From NCBI GenBank assembly GCA_041685075.1, contig JAWLGN010000225.1:1-8963 (forward strand): a stretch of DNA of 8,963 nt, in the 5' to 3' direction. Under the pieces are notes generated by a model. It did no database searches and was not told the DNA's origin. It saw only the letters and a list, made by a program, of their open reading frames with translations. Origin of the DNA: JAMCRM01 sp041685075. Its GTDB lineage: Bacteria > Acidobacteriota > Terriglobia > Bryobacterales > Bryobacteraceae. Position 1 is the first letter of the stretch. Each line of letters opens with the position of its first letter. Both the position numbers and the translations under genes were made by a program. Positions 1 to 7,050 of the stretch are shown one piece after another.

Positions 1-57
1 CGGCTGGATGCGCTTGTGCGTGGCACGGTCGTGCGGGCCGCCCTCCCGCTGCGGTAA
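1..57 (+). CDS. possible C-terminal tail of a gene entering from the left
   Basis: Frame 1 is open from the first base of the window to a TAA at 55-57 and would encode about 18 residues ending in ALPLR. Third codon positions are almost all G or C, as in the confirmed genes of the window, and the frame stops just upstream of the tRNA gene, where an upstream gene would be expected to end. No domain can be recognised from so few residues. Frames 2 and 3 are also open over this short stretch, so the call is weak and may be chance. Confidence 0.3.
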   Translation, partial: RLDALVRGTVVRAALPLR

Positions 58-80
58 ACTCGAAGAAGCCAGAGAGACCT

Positions 81-169
81 GCTGGAGTGGCGGAACTGGC
101 AGACGCACGGGACTCAAAATCCCGCGCCCTTCACTGGGCATGAGGGTTCGACCCCCTCCTCCAGCACCA
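81..169 (+). tRNA. tRNA-Leu (anticodon CAA)
   Basis: This is a complete class II cloverleaf that decodes UUG leucine codons. The acceptor stem gctggag (81-87) pairs with ctccagc (159-165), followed by discriminator A166 and an encoded CCA at 167-169. The anticodon stem cggga (108-112) pairs with tcccg (120-124) around loop ctcaaaa, giving anticodon CAA at 115-117. The long variable arm (gccc...gggc, about 126-139) is typical of leucine tRNAs. The T stem gaggg (142-146) pairs with ccctc (154-158) around loop ttcgacc. A weak -10-like TAAACT at 55-60 lies upstream, but no matching -35 is visible. The next gene is convergent and its stop begins only 8 nt after the CCA. No T-rich terminator is visible in between. 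Confidence 0.97.
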
Positions 170-176
170 CCGGCCG

Positions 177-1865
177 CTACCGCGGCGCCATCCCCTCGTA
201 GACCGCCCGCGCTTCCGCTACGCGCTTGCGGAGTTCCGCGGCTTCGCCCGGTGAAAATGAAGCTGTGAACTTCTCGTCGCGCAGCCGGGTGTCGATGAAT
301 TCGAGCACCCCCAGCCGCTTCTTCAACAGCCGCGCCAGTTCCTCGTCATGGCGGAAGCTGGCGCCGTTCACCCGCACGTAGACGGGGGAGGTATGGGCGT
401 AGGCGCCGTTGTGCGAGGTGACGCGCGCGGCTATCCAGCGGCTGGTCGGCGGCCGCAGTGTCACGTCGACAGCCAGTTCGCGCCGCGCCGGGTCGTCCGA
501 CGTGGCCGTCTTCACCGGGCGGCCGTATTCCAGCACCTCGAGCCGCTGCGGCGCGCCGATCTCCGGCGGCGCCCAGGCCCGCGCGCGCACCCGCACGGCG
601 TCCTCCGCCGCGCTCTCCACTTCATCGCCCGGGAGGGCGCCGTTGACCGTCAACTCCACCATCGGGCCGTTGGTGACGAAGGTGCGGCCGCGCTTCACCG
701 CCTCGAACCATGCGTCGACGGAAAAGCCGCGGCCGGTCCAGGCGTACATCCGCACCTCGCCGAAGGTATTGCCCCAGGGGAAGTCCGAACCGGCGGCCGC
801 GGTCAGGCGGTAGCCCAGGTTGACGAAGTCGTAGAAGTCCTTCACTCCGAGCTTGCGGAACTGCAGGATTTCGAAGAAGTCGATCTTGCCGCGCGGCACG
901 TTGATGCTGGAGTCCCAGGTGACCGGCGCGTTGGGCCGCTCCTTGGCGTACCACTCCGGCGCCCAGGCCTTGTGCGCGTAGCCCACCAGCCCGCCCTGCC
1001 GGTGCACGCCGTCGAACATATCGTCGTAGAGGCGATAGCGGCTGGTGTCCCGCACGGGCGCCGTGATGTTCAGTGCGATGGTGTGGCCCTGGCCGCCGAT
1101 ATCGGTGCGCGGATCCTCCTGCCCGGAGACCAGCGCATAGTCGCCGCGGACCACGCGCGCCTCCTTCCCGTAGCCGGCCTGCTCGAAATAGGTGCGCCGC
1201 AGGTCGCCCATGCGGAGGATGTTCAGCACGTGCACATCTTCGGCCATGGCCCAGGTGAGGAGGAACTGGTTGTCCTCGGGCCGCGTGCGCGGGTGGTGCA
1301 CGTGGCCATCGCCGGAGTACCAGCCGCGCCGCGGCATGTCCACCCAGCGACGCAGGGCGATGCGGCGGGTGAGGCTTTCGCCCGCGGACACCTGGAACTC
1401 CTCGAAGTGCGGCAGATACTCCAGCCCCCGGGCCACCGCCAGGCGCCAGCGCCCGGCGGGCAACCGGATGGAGAACCCGCCTGGCACGAAGTACGCCGCC
1501 GCTTCCTGCCAGAAAGGAACGCTCGAGCGGCCTTCATAGATGCCGGAGCGGAACGAGCCACGGGGGCTGCCGTTGGTCAGGCGGAGGGGCCCCGGGGTGC
1601 CCGACTTCCAGGCCGGAGGGTCGTAGAAGTCCTCCACTTTGGTTGCCGGCGGCGCCGTGCGGCCGTCCGGAGGGACGCGCCAGGTGCCGTCGGCGAGCGA
1701 GGTGATGCAGACCATCGCCGGGGCGTCCAGCTCGACGCGCAGCGAGCCTTCGCCCGTCTCGCCCGCGGCCCCCAAGAACCAGGCGCACAGCAGAACGGCC
1801 GCTGCGAACGCCGCCCGCACCGGCGCCGCCCGCCGGCCACCGCCGCTTTCCACGCGAGTTCTCAC
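177..1865 (-). CDS. secreted CehA/McbA-family PHP-domain metallohydrolase
   Basis: This is predicted to be an exported metal-dependent hydrolase. The family is named after the carbaryl hydrolases CehA and McbA, but most members have unknown substrates. Numbering from GTG 1865 (562 aa), there is an Arg-rich n-region and a hydrophobic signal segment at about 18-35, then an N-terminal beta-rich region (about 40-175). A PHP-type metallohydrolase domain follows (about 183-410), with the metal-binding HxH at H188/H190 in GDGHVHH, E250 in SGQE, H261, H298 in YAHKAW and D361 in GSDFPWGN. A beta domain (about 420-505) and a charged helical tail complete the protein. The frame stays open to GTG 1910, but that codon lies in the loop of the previous gene's terminator hairpin, so a start at 1865 (or GTG 1853 or 1820) is much more likely. 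GTG 1820 would give the most compact signal peptide. No clear Shine-Dalgarno precedes any of them. It lies downstream of the M48 gene but is separated from it by the terminator, so it is probably transcribed alone. Confidence 0.85.
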   Translation of the reverse strand: MRTRVESGGGRRAAPVRAAFAAAVLLCAWFLGAAGETGEGSLRVELDAPAMVCITSLADGTWRVPPDGRTAPPATKVEDFYDPPAWKSGTPGPLRLTNGSPRGSFRSGIYEGRSSVPFWQEAAAYFVPGGFSIRLPAGRWRLAVARGLEYLPHFEEFQVSAGESLTRRIALRRWVDMPRRGWYSGDGHVHHPRTRPEDNQFLLTWAMAEDVHVLNILRMGDLRRTYFEQAGYGKEARVVRGDYALVSGQEDPRTDIGGQGHTIALNITAPVRDTSRYRLYDDMFDGVHRQGGLVGYAHKAWAPEWYAKERPNAPVTWDSSINVPRGKIDFFEILQFRKLGVKDFYDFVNLGYRLTAAAGSDFPWGNTFGEVRMYAWTGRGFSVDAWFEAVKRGRTFVTNGPMVELTVNGALPGDEVESAAEDAVRVRARAWAPPEIGAPQRLEVLEYGRPVKTATSDDPARRELAVDVTLRPPTSRWIAARVTSHNGAYAHTSPVYVRVNGASFRHDEELARLLKKRLGVLEFIDTRLRDEKFTASFSPGEAAELRKRVAEARAVYEGMAPR

Positions 1866-1873
1866 GAGAAGCG

Positions 1874-1879
1874 ATTGTA
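1874..1879 (-). promoter_or_regulatory. candidate -10 element (TACAAT) of the PHP hydrolase gene
   Basis: TACAAT matches the sigma-70 -10 consensus at 5 of 6 positions. It begins 4 nt beyond the T-tract of the M48 terminator. It ends 8 nt before GTG 1865, so transcription would begin at or next to that codon, implying a leaderless or nearly leaderless mRNA. No TTGACA-like -35 is found at 16-19 nt spacing, where the terminator stem lies. This is inference from sequence only. Confidence 0.35.
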
Positions 1880-1883
1880 GAAC

Positions 1884-1926
1884 AAAAAAGGCCGCCTTGC
1901 CGGGATTCACCGGAAAGGCGGCCTTT
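1884..1926 (-). terminator. intrinsic terminator of the M48 protease gene
   Basis: A perfect 12-bp stem, aaaggccgcctt (1887-1898) with aaggcggccttt (1915-1926), is extended inside by ccgg (1900-1903) with ccgg (1910-1913), leaving a 6-nt loop. On the - strand the stem runs straight into six Ts (1889-1884). It lies 28 nt after the M48 stop codon, where a terminator is expected. On the + strand only three Ts follow, so it is oriented to stop - strand transcription. Confidence 0.92.
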
Positions 1927-1953
1927 GAGACCGTTCGTAAACTACGGGGTGGA

Positions 1954-2961
1954 CTACGGCCGGCGCTTCAGCGTGGGCCGCTCGCCCTCATCGGCTCTGG
2001 GCTTTTCGCCGTCCTCCGCACCGATGGGACCGGTACCCGTTCCGGGCGCGCGCCGCAGCCGCGGCCGGTTGGGATCTTCCTCCTTGTCCACCTTGCGGCG
2101 GTTATGCATGGCCATCAGCCGCGCCTTCACCTGGTTGAACTCCGAGGTCGTGACCACGTACTCCGGACGGGGGGCCAGCATCTGCTCGATGTCCTTCTGG
2201 GACGCTTCGATGCGATCGTCCGTCATGGGGTGCGTGGCGAAAACCTTCGAGATGGTGCCGGGTTTCTTCTTCTCCATGGACTGGATCTTCTCGAAGAAGT
2301 CCACGAACGCATTGGGGTCGTAGCCGGCCTTGTAGAGGTATTGCAGGCCCAGGCTGTCGGCCTCGCGCTCGAAGGAGCGGGAGAAGTTCAGGAACCCCAG
2401 AGGGATGGCCAGCCCGGCGCCCTGCCGGATGGCGTATCCCGTCCATCCGCCCATGAAGATCAGGGGGATGCTGGCGTAGTTGATGAGGGTGCCGCGCGAA
2501 GCCTGCCGCGTGCCGTGGCGCGCCGCCACGTGCGCGATTTCGTGCGCCATCACGCCCGCCAACTCGGCCTCCGTCTCGGCTTTCATGATGAGCCCCGAGT
2601 TGACGAAGAAAAACCCTCCGGGCAAGGCGAACGCGTTCACCTCCTCGGAATCGAGCACCTTGATGGTGAACGGCACCTTGGCGTCCGAGTTCCGCACCAG
2701 GTTCTGGCCCACGCGGTTGACGTACTCCGCGATGATGGGGTCGTCTACCACCTTCGCCTCGCGCTCAACCTCCTGGGCCAACTGCTTGCCCAGCGCAATT
2801 TCCTTTTCCAGCGAGTAGAAGTTCAACCCCTTCCCTACGTCGCGGTTGCCGATCTGTTCCGGGTCCTTTTTCTTAGGTTTCTTGTCCTTGGCCAGGGAAC
2901 CGGGGACCAGCAGGCTGAGTGCGGCCAATACCGTTACGGGCAAAACGACGAATCTTTTCAT
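1954..2961 (-). CDS. exported M48-family zinc metalloprotease, BepA-like catalytic domain
   Basis: This is a 335-aa zinc endopeptidase predicted to act in the periplasm. M48 relatives such as BepA degrade misassembled outer-membrane proteins, and that role is inferred here. It has a signal peptide (residues 1-24, cleavage after GSLA), a Lys-rich linker, and a catalytic domain from about 45 to 260. HEIAH (140-144) supplies two zinc ligands and the catalytic Glu. E198 in FEREAD is the third ligand. H244 in THPMTDDR matches the His-switch position described in BepA. Unlike BepA it has no TPR region and ends in a charged, Pro-rich tail (about 288-335). The start at ATG 2961 is set by AGGAG 7 nt upstream. 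A TTG two codons earlier is in frame but sits almost on top of that site. The gene is divergent from the VOC gene and ends at a strong terminator, so it is probably monocistronic. Confidence 0.93.
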   Translation of the reverse strand: MKRFVVLPVTVLAALSLLVPGSLAKDKKPKKKDPEQIGNRDVGKGLNFYSLEKEIALGKQLAQEVEREAKVVDDPIIAEYVNRVGQNLVRNSDAKVPFTIKVLDSEEVNAFALPGGFFFVNSGLIMKAETEAELAGVMAHEIAHVAARHGTRQASRGTLINYASIPLIFMGGWTGYAIRQGAGLAIPLGFLNFSRSFEREADSLGLQYLYKAGYDPNAFVDFFEKIQSMEKKKPGTISKVFATHPMTDDRIEASQKDIEQMLAPRPEYVVTTSEFNQVKARLMAMHNRRKVDKEEDPNRPRLRRAPGTGTGPIGAEDGEKPRADEGERPTLKRRP

Positions 2962-2999
2962 GGCCAAACTCCTGATACCTACACTATACGCCTATTCCC

Positions 3000-3016
3000 A
3001 GCGGATTTCCTCCGCT
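3000..3016. repeat. small inverted repeat in the divergent intergenic region
   Basis: Arms agcgga (3000-3005) and tccgct (3011-3016) are perfectly complementary around a 5-nt spacer. The site lies upstream of the M48 gene, just beyond a weak -10-like TATAGT (2983-2988, - strand), where a regulator could bind. A 6-bp arm in GC-rich DNA can arise by chance, so an operator role is only a possibility. Confidence 0.3.
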
Positions 3017-3055
3017 ACTTAACTAACGCATGATCCGGCTTCGGGGTTGCACCCG

Positions 3056-3092
3056 CAAAAAAGCGGCCCCCATGGCGGCCGGGTGTTAAAAT
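3056..3092 (+). promoter_or_regulatory. candidate promoter of the VOC-to-SixA operon
   Basis: TGTTAAAAT at 3084-3092 is an extended -10 element (TGN followed by TAAAAT). It ends 7 nt before the ATG at 3100, so the transcript would start at or beside the start codon. A run of seven As (3056-3062) lies roughly 38-44 nt upstream of that start, the position of an UP element. No -35 hexamer is recognisable, which is tolerated when an extended -10 is present. There is no Shine-Dalgarno for the VOC gene, which fits a leaderless mRNA. Confidence 0.5.
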
Positions 3093-3099
3093 CCCACGT

Positions 3100-3474
3100 A
3101 TGTTCACAGGACTCGAGCATACCGCCATCGCCTCGCCGGATCCCCGCCGCCTGGCGCGGTGGTATGTCGATAACCTGCAATTTGTCATCAACTTCGAGTA
3201 CGAGGGGAATTATTTTGTCAAGGCCCCCAACGGCGCCATGCTGGAAATCATTCCGGCCGCCGGAGAGCGCATCCCGCAGAACCTGAAGGATCCGGGTCTC
3301 CGGCACCTGGCCGTAACGGTGGACGATTTCGAGGCCGGCTGCCGCCGTCTGAAGGAACTGGGGGTTACCATCGTCGGCGAGCCTATCCAACTAGGGGACA
3401 ACAGGCTGCTGTTCTTCACCGATCTCGACGGGAACTACCTGCACCTCATCGCCCGTCCCCGTCCTTTGCCGTAA
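3100..3474 (+). CDS. VOC superfamily (glyoxalase/bleomycin-resistance fold) protein
   Basis: This 124-aa single-domain cytoplasmic protein has two beta-alpha-beta-beta-beta modules of the vicinal oxygen chelate fold (about 4-52 and 66-118). The usual metal-ligand positions are visible: H7 in LEHTAI, E49 in MLEII and H69 in LRHLAV. The fourth position, normally Glu in the DPDGNxxE pattern, is H115 in DLDGNYLHL. A metal enzyme is therefore plausible, but its ligand set differs from classical glyoxalase I (H/E/H/E). The family covers glyoxalases, dioxygenases, epimerases and resistance proteins, so no reaction can be assigned. It is probably the first gene of the operon. The MFS exporter starts 4 nt after its stop, so detoxification or resistance is possible but unproven. 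The ATG is preceded by a -10 element rather than a ribosome-binding site. Confidence 0.88.
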   Translation: MFTGLEHTAIASPDPRRLARWYVDNLQFVINFEYEGNYFVKAPNGAMLEIIPAAGERIPQNLKDPGLRHLAVTVDDFEAGCRRLKELGVTIVGEPIQLGDNRLLFFTDLDGNYLHLIARPRPLP

Positions 3475-3478
3475 GCCA

Positions 3479-4684
3479 GTGATTCGTCAGGTTTTCAAGG
3501 CGTTCGGGTACCGCGAGTACCGGCTGCTCTGGCTGGGGGCGTGTACTTCGAGCGTGGGCACCTGGATGCAGAAGGTGGCCCAGAGCTGGTTGGTGCTCTC
3601 GATTTCCGGCTCCCCCTTTCTGCTGGGGCTGGACGCCTTTCTGGGGGAAATCCCCATCTTCCTGTTCTCGCTGTTCGGCGGCGTGCTGGCCGACCGTGTC
3701 GACCGCCGGCGCATCCTGCTGGGATCGCAGTTTGTGCAGATGTCCTGCGCCTTTCTGCTGGCCCTGCTGATCGCCCTGGAACTGGTGGAGGTCTGGCACA
3801 TCCTGGCGCTCTCTTTCATCGTGGGGCTGGCGCAGGCCTTCGGCGGTCCGGCCTACATGGCGCTGGTTCCCATGCTGGTGAAGGACGACGATCTGCACAA
3901 CGCCATCGCGCTCAACTCCATTCAGTACAACCTGGCGCGGGTGATCGGCCCGGTGCTGGGCGGACTGGCGCTGACGCAGCTCGGGGCGGTGTGGTGCTTC
4001 GCGCTGAACGGCGTTTCCTTCGTGGCGGTAATTATCACGCTGCTGCTGCTGACGGTCCGTTTTGTACCGAAACCCACGGCGGATACGGTGCTGGGCAGCA
4101 TGCGGCAGGGATTGCGATTCATCCGCCGGCAGGCCGGCATGACCGCGCTGATCTTTCTGGCCTTCGCGATGGCGGCGCTGGCCATCCCGCTGGTCACCTT
4201 CCTGCCGGTTTTTGCCCGGGATGTGTTTCACCACGGCCCCACCACCTTCACGATTTTCCTGTCCTGTTCCGGGGCCGGCTCGGTGGCGGGCGCCCTGCTG
4301 GTGGCGGGAATGGGGCACCTGCGGAACAAGGGGCGGGCGGCGCTGTTGATGGCCATCGTGCTCGGCGCGGCCATCGCGGGTTTCGCCGTCTCGACCACGC
4401 TGCTCGTGAGCTGCGCGCTGCTGTTCCTGGCCGGTGTGGCGCTGATGGCCGTATCCGCCACCATCACCTCGCTGGTGCAGTTGAATACCAGCAACGAGAT
4501 GCGCGGCCGGGTGATGAGCGTCTACAACGTGGCCTTCCGCGGGGGCATGCCGCTGGGCAACCTCACTACAGGCTGGCTGGTGCCGCTGTTGACGGCTCCG
4601 CTGGTGCTGGCGGTGAACGGGGTGCTGCTGATCGGGCTGGCGGTGTACTACCTGGTGGCGGACCGGCGCGTGGCGGACCTGTAG
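3479..4684 (+). CDS. MFS transporter, EntS/MFS_3-like
   Basis: This 401-aa inner-membrane protein has about 12 hydrophobic segments and is predicted to be a proton-driven exporter. The MFS motif A is clear at residues 67-82 (GGVLADRVDRRRILLG), between TM2 and TM3. The N-terminus (FGYREYRLLWLG, then SSVGTWMQ) and the segment NEMRGRVMSVYNVAFRG (339-355) are typical of the MFS_3 group that includes the enterobactin exporter EntS. The substrate is unknown. The start is a GTG 4 nt after the VOC stop with no good Shine-Dalgarno, so translation is probably coupled to the upstream gene. Pairing with the VOC protein suggests joint handling of a small toxic compound, which is an inference from position only. 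Confidence 0.9.
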   Translation: MIRQVFKAFGYREYRLLWLGACTSSVGTWMQKVAQSWLVLSISGSPFLLGLDAFLGEIPIFLFSLFGGVLADRVDRRRILLGSQFVQMSCAFLLALLIALELVEVWHILALSFIVGLAQAFGGPAYMALVPMLVKDDDLHNAIALNSIQYNLARVIGPVLGGLALTQLGAVWCFALNGVSFVAVIITLLLLTVRFVPKPTADTVLGSMRQGLRFIRRQAGMTALIFLAFAMAALAIPLVTFLPVFARDVFHHGPTTFTIFLSCSGAGSVAGALLVAGMGHLRNKGRAALLMAIVLGAAIAGFAVSTTLLVSCALLFLAGVALMAVSATITSLVQLNTSNEMRGRVMSVYNVAFRGGMPLGNLTTGWLVPLLTAPLVLAVNGVLLIGLAVYYLVADRRVADL

Positions 4685-4700
4685 GAGATGGCCGCTACAC

Positions 4701-4706
4701 TACAAT
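4701..4706 (+). promoter_or_regulatory. candidate internal -10 element (TACAAT) before the TPR gene
   Basis: TACAAT lies in the 30-nt gap between the MFS and TPR genes and overlaps a second similar hexamer, TACACT (4696-4701). It ends 8 nt before ATG 4715, the same geometry seen at two other starts in the window. No -35 is visible, so it may be a weak internal promoter or chance. Confidence 0.25.
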
Positions 4707-4714
4707 GGAGCTTG

Positions 4715-5395
4715 ATGCGAATGGGGCTGATATGCCTGCTGGCCTTGACGGGCGCGGCATGGGGCGGAGAACTGGAAGCCGCGCGCGACCGGCAGGATCT
4801 GGCAGCGCTGGAAGCCATCGTCGCCAGGCTCTCGGCCGCTGCCGGACAGGCGCCCTCCGATGCCGGGAAACAGTACCGCGCGGCGCTGGCCTCCTCCTAC
4901 CTGGCGGAAGTGGCGCTGGAACTGCGCGACCGGGCCAAGGCGCGCAGCGCCGCCGAAGCCGGCATTCGTGCCGCCGAGCGCGCCCTGGCGCTCGAGCCCG
5001 CCACGGCCGAGTATCACCGGGTGCTAGGCACGCTTTGCGGGCAGGTGGTGCCGGCCAATGTGCTCGCCGGCCTGCGCTACGGCAAGCGCGCCCGCGAAGC
5101 CATCGCGAAAGCCCTGGAACTCGATCCCCGCTCATCGGCCGCGTGGCTGGCGCGCGGCGTGGGCAACTATTACCTGCCCCCGGCCTTCGGCGGCGGCACG
5201 GAGCAGGCCATCGCCGACATTCGCAAAGCCATCGAACTCGATGCCGCCTCGGCCGACGCCTGGTTCTGGCTGGGGCTGGCACTGCGGAAAGAGAACCGCA
5301 ACCCTGAAGCCCGCCGCGCCTTCACCCGCTCGCTCGAGCTGAATCCCGCCCGCGTCTGGGCGAAACGGCAACTGGAGAAGACCCCTCCCCAATGA
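4715..5395 (+). CDS. secreted tetratricopeptide-repeat protein
   Basis: This 226-aa protein has a short Sec signal peptide (about residues 1-18: MRMG, then a hydrophobic stretch ending GAAWG) and is then almost wholly helical. TPR-like units are seen at about 78-111 (ending ALALEP), 127-176 (with ALELDP and AIELD) and 180-213 (AWFWLGLAL...SLELNP). A conspicuous non-helical insert, NYYLPPAFGGG (151-161), sits between two repeats. TPR proteins act as scaffolds, so a partner among the coupled genes is likely but not identifiable. ATG 4715 is preferred because it begins the signal peptide and has GGAG 4 nt upstream. The in-frame ATG at 4688 would add nine residues and has its AGGAG immediately against it. 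ATG 4721 is a further alternative. The stop overlaps the next start (ATGA). Confidence 0.85.
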   Translation: MRMGLICLLALTGAAWGGELEAARDRQDLAALEAIVARLSAAAGQAPSDAGKQYRAALASSYLAEVALELRDRAKARSAAEAGIRAAERALALEPATAEYHRVLGTLCGQVVPANVLAGLRYGKRAREAIAKALELDPRSSAAWLARGVGNYYLPPAFGGGTEQAIADIRKAIELDAASADAWFWLGLALRKENRNPEARRAFTRSLELNPARVWAKRQLEKTPPQ

Positions 5396-7050
5396 AACAT
5401 CTCCCCCTCGCTGCGGCCATCGCAGTGCTGACGCTGCTCGGCTTTTTCCAGTTTCCCGGCCACACCTGGATCCAGCAGGACACCCAGATCTACGCGGCGA
5501 TTCTGGAGCACCTCCGCGACCCCGGGGTGCTGCGCAACGACATGCTGGTGGAGCGGCCCCACGTGAGCTTCACCGTGTACGACGAAATGGCGCTGGCGCT
5601 TCGCGAGTGGACCGGACTGGGCTTCCGCGAAGTGCTGGGGGCGGTGCAGATCCTCACCCGCGCTTTGGGTATCTGGGGGCTGTACCTGGTGGCTACCGCG
5701 CTCGGCCTGGCCGTTGGGCCGGCGCTGCTGGTGGCCGCCATCCTGTCGCTGGGGGCGGTGGTCGGGGGGCCGACGGTCCTCACCTTCGAGTACGAGCCGG
5801 CGCCGCGCGCCTTCGCCGTGCCGCTGCTGTTTCTGGCAGTCGGGCTGGTGGCGCACGGGCGGCATGCCTGGGCGGGGGTAGCCGGCGCGGCGGCTTTTCT
5901 GCTGCACCCCCCCACGGTCTATCCGTTCTGGGGCGTCTATTTCTGCCTGGCGCTGTGGCCCTCGCGGCCGGAGGCGATGCGCCGCCGCCTGTATGCCTTA
6001 GTGCCGCTGCTGGCAGCGTCGCTGCTGCTGCTGGCCGCCTCGCGCCAGCAGGCGGGCGCAAGCGAGGCGCAGCTCTTCTTCCACCGGCTGCCGGAGGAGC
6101 AGGAGCAATTGCAGCGCCTGCGCGCCTCCTACGTCTGGGTATCCACCTGGGCGCGCACCTGGATGCCGCACTACCTGGCGCTGGCGGCCATAGGGGCGCT
6201 GGCCTGGTGGCGCCTGCGCGCCAAAATGTCGCTGGATCTGCGCTTCTTCCTGGCGGGCATGCCGCTCGTCGGGCTGCTCAGCGTGCCGGTCTCCTGGCTG
6301 CTGCTGGAGCGCATGAAGTGGGCGCTCATCCCGCAGTTCCAGCCGGCCCGCGCGCTGTTGTTCGTGGTGACGGCGGCGTTGTTGCTGGCGGCGGTGGCGG
6401 GTGTGCGGGCCGCCGCGCAGGGCCGCTGGCCGGCCGCGCTGCTATGGCTGGCGCCGCCCTACCTGCTGCCGGTGAATACGCGGCTGCTGGAGGTGCCGTC
6501 GTGGAACCGCATCGCCGTGGTGGCGGGCCTGGTTGCGCTGGCGGTTTGCGCTGTGCGCGCCGATGCATTGAAGCGCCGCTGGGCGCCCGCGCTGCTCGCC
6601 GTGACGGCGTTAGCCGGCTTCTTCGCCGTTCCCACGCTCGGGCGCGTCCGCAACTATCCGCGCCTCCACACCCCGGAACTGGCGGCGCTCTCGGCGTGGG
6701 CGCGCGCCGAGACGCACCAGGACGCCGTGTTCCTCTTCGCCGACTCGCGCTACGACGGTGTGCCCGGGGTCTTCCGCACCGAGGCCCTGCGCGCCATCTA
6801 CGTCGACTGGAAGGGCGGCGGCCAGGTGAACTACCTGCGGCAGCTCGGCGAGGAGTGGTGGAAACGCTGGCAGGCCGCCAACCAGGGAAGGTTCCGCACC
6901 TGGAACGTCTCGCGCTACGGCCCGCTGGGCATCGACTACATGGTGCTGCGGCGCGAGAACCGCCTCGAGAATCGCGTACCGGTCTACGAAAACCCCGAGT
7001 ACGTGGTCTATAAGCTGCGCGCCTCTCCCATGCTGGTATCCTCTCATTAA
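5392..7050 (+). CDS. polytopic membrane protein, GT-C glycosyltransferase-like
   Basis: This 552-aa integral membrane protein has about 11-12 hydrophobic helices, mostly between residues 5 and 415, and a C-terminal soluble part (about 425-552). The first external loop carries acidic residues (QQDTQIY around D30, and D50, E54), the position of the catalytic acid in GT-C glycosyltransferases. Conserved-looking points include LLHPPTVYPFW (170-180), FADSRYDG (449-456) and YVDWKGGGQVNY (470-481). The tail segment ALSAWARAETHQDAVFL resembles the start of the soluble domain of STT3-like proteins. The best guess is a GT-C-fold enzyme using a polyprenyl-linked sugar, or a DUF6798-type protein, but neither is proven. 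ATG 5392 overlaps the TPR stop by 4 nt and has GGAGAAG about 11 nt upstream. Its TAA overlaps the sulfatase ATG by 1 nt. Confidence 0.8.
   Translation: MKHLPLAAAIAVLTLLGFFQFPGHTWIQQDTQIYAAILEHLRDPGVLRNDMLVERPHVSFTVYDEMALALREWTGLGFREVLGAVQILTRALGIWGLYLVATALGLAVGPALLVAAILSLGAVVGGPTVLTFEYEPAPRAFAVPLLFLAVGLVAHGRHAWAGVAGAAAFLLHPPTVYPFWGVYFCLALWPSRPEAMRRRLYALVPLLAASLLLLAASRQQAGASEAQLFFHRLPEEQEQLQRLRASYVWVSTWARTWMPHYLALAAIGALAWWRLRAKMSLDLRFFLAGMPLVGLLSVPVSWLLLERMKWALIPQFQPARALLFVVTAALLLAAVAGVRAAAQGRWPAALLWLAPPYLLPVNTRLLEVPSWNRIAVVAGLVALAVCAVRADALKRRWAPALLAVTALAGFFAVPTLGRVRNYPRLHTPELAALSAWARAETHQDAVFLFADSRYDGVPGVFRTEALRAIYVDWKGGGQVNYLRQLGEEWWKRWQAANQGRFRTWNVSRYGPLGIDYMVLRRENRLENRVPVYENPEYVVYKLRASPMLVSSH

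Noticed and set aside
55..60. TAAACT as a -10 element for the tRNA gene
   Set aside because: It matches only 4 of 6 consensus positions, has no -35 at a suitable distance and overlaps a possible stop codon. It is noted in the tRNA entry but not called.
81..169. tRNA-Leu as an integration site for a mobile element
   Set aside because: There is no repeated copy of the tRNA 3' end, no integrase and no phage-like gene in the window.
348..1880. Long + strand open frame (510 aa) antisense to the PHP hydrolase
   Set aside because: Its product is rich in Ala, Arg, Gly, Pro and His with no recognisable domain, as expected from the shadow of a GC-rich gene. The - strand frame carries clear metal-binding motifs.
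1639..3033. Long + strand open frame (464 aa) antisense to the M48 gene
   Set aside because: It runs straight through the terminator hairpin and the M48 start region and shows no domain. The opposite strand has a signal peptide, a Shine-Dalgarno and HEIAH.
3541..5307. Long + strand open frame (588 aa) overlapping the MFS and TPR genes in another frame
   Set aside because: It has no hydrophobic or domain pattern and is very Gly/Arg/Ala-rich, while the overlapped frames encode a recognisable MFS protein and TPR repeats.
5607..7013. 468-aa open frame within the GT-C-like gene
   Set aside because: It is low-complexity Gly/Ala/Arg composition in a shifted frame, a shadow of the transmembrane gene.
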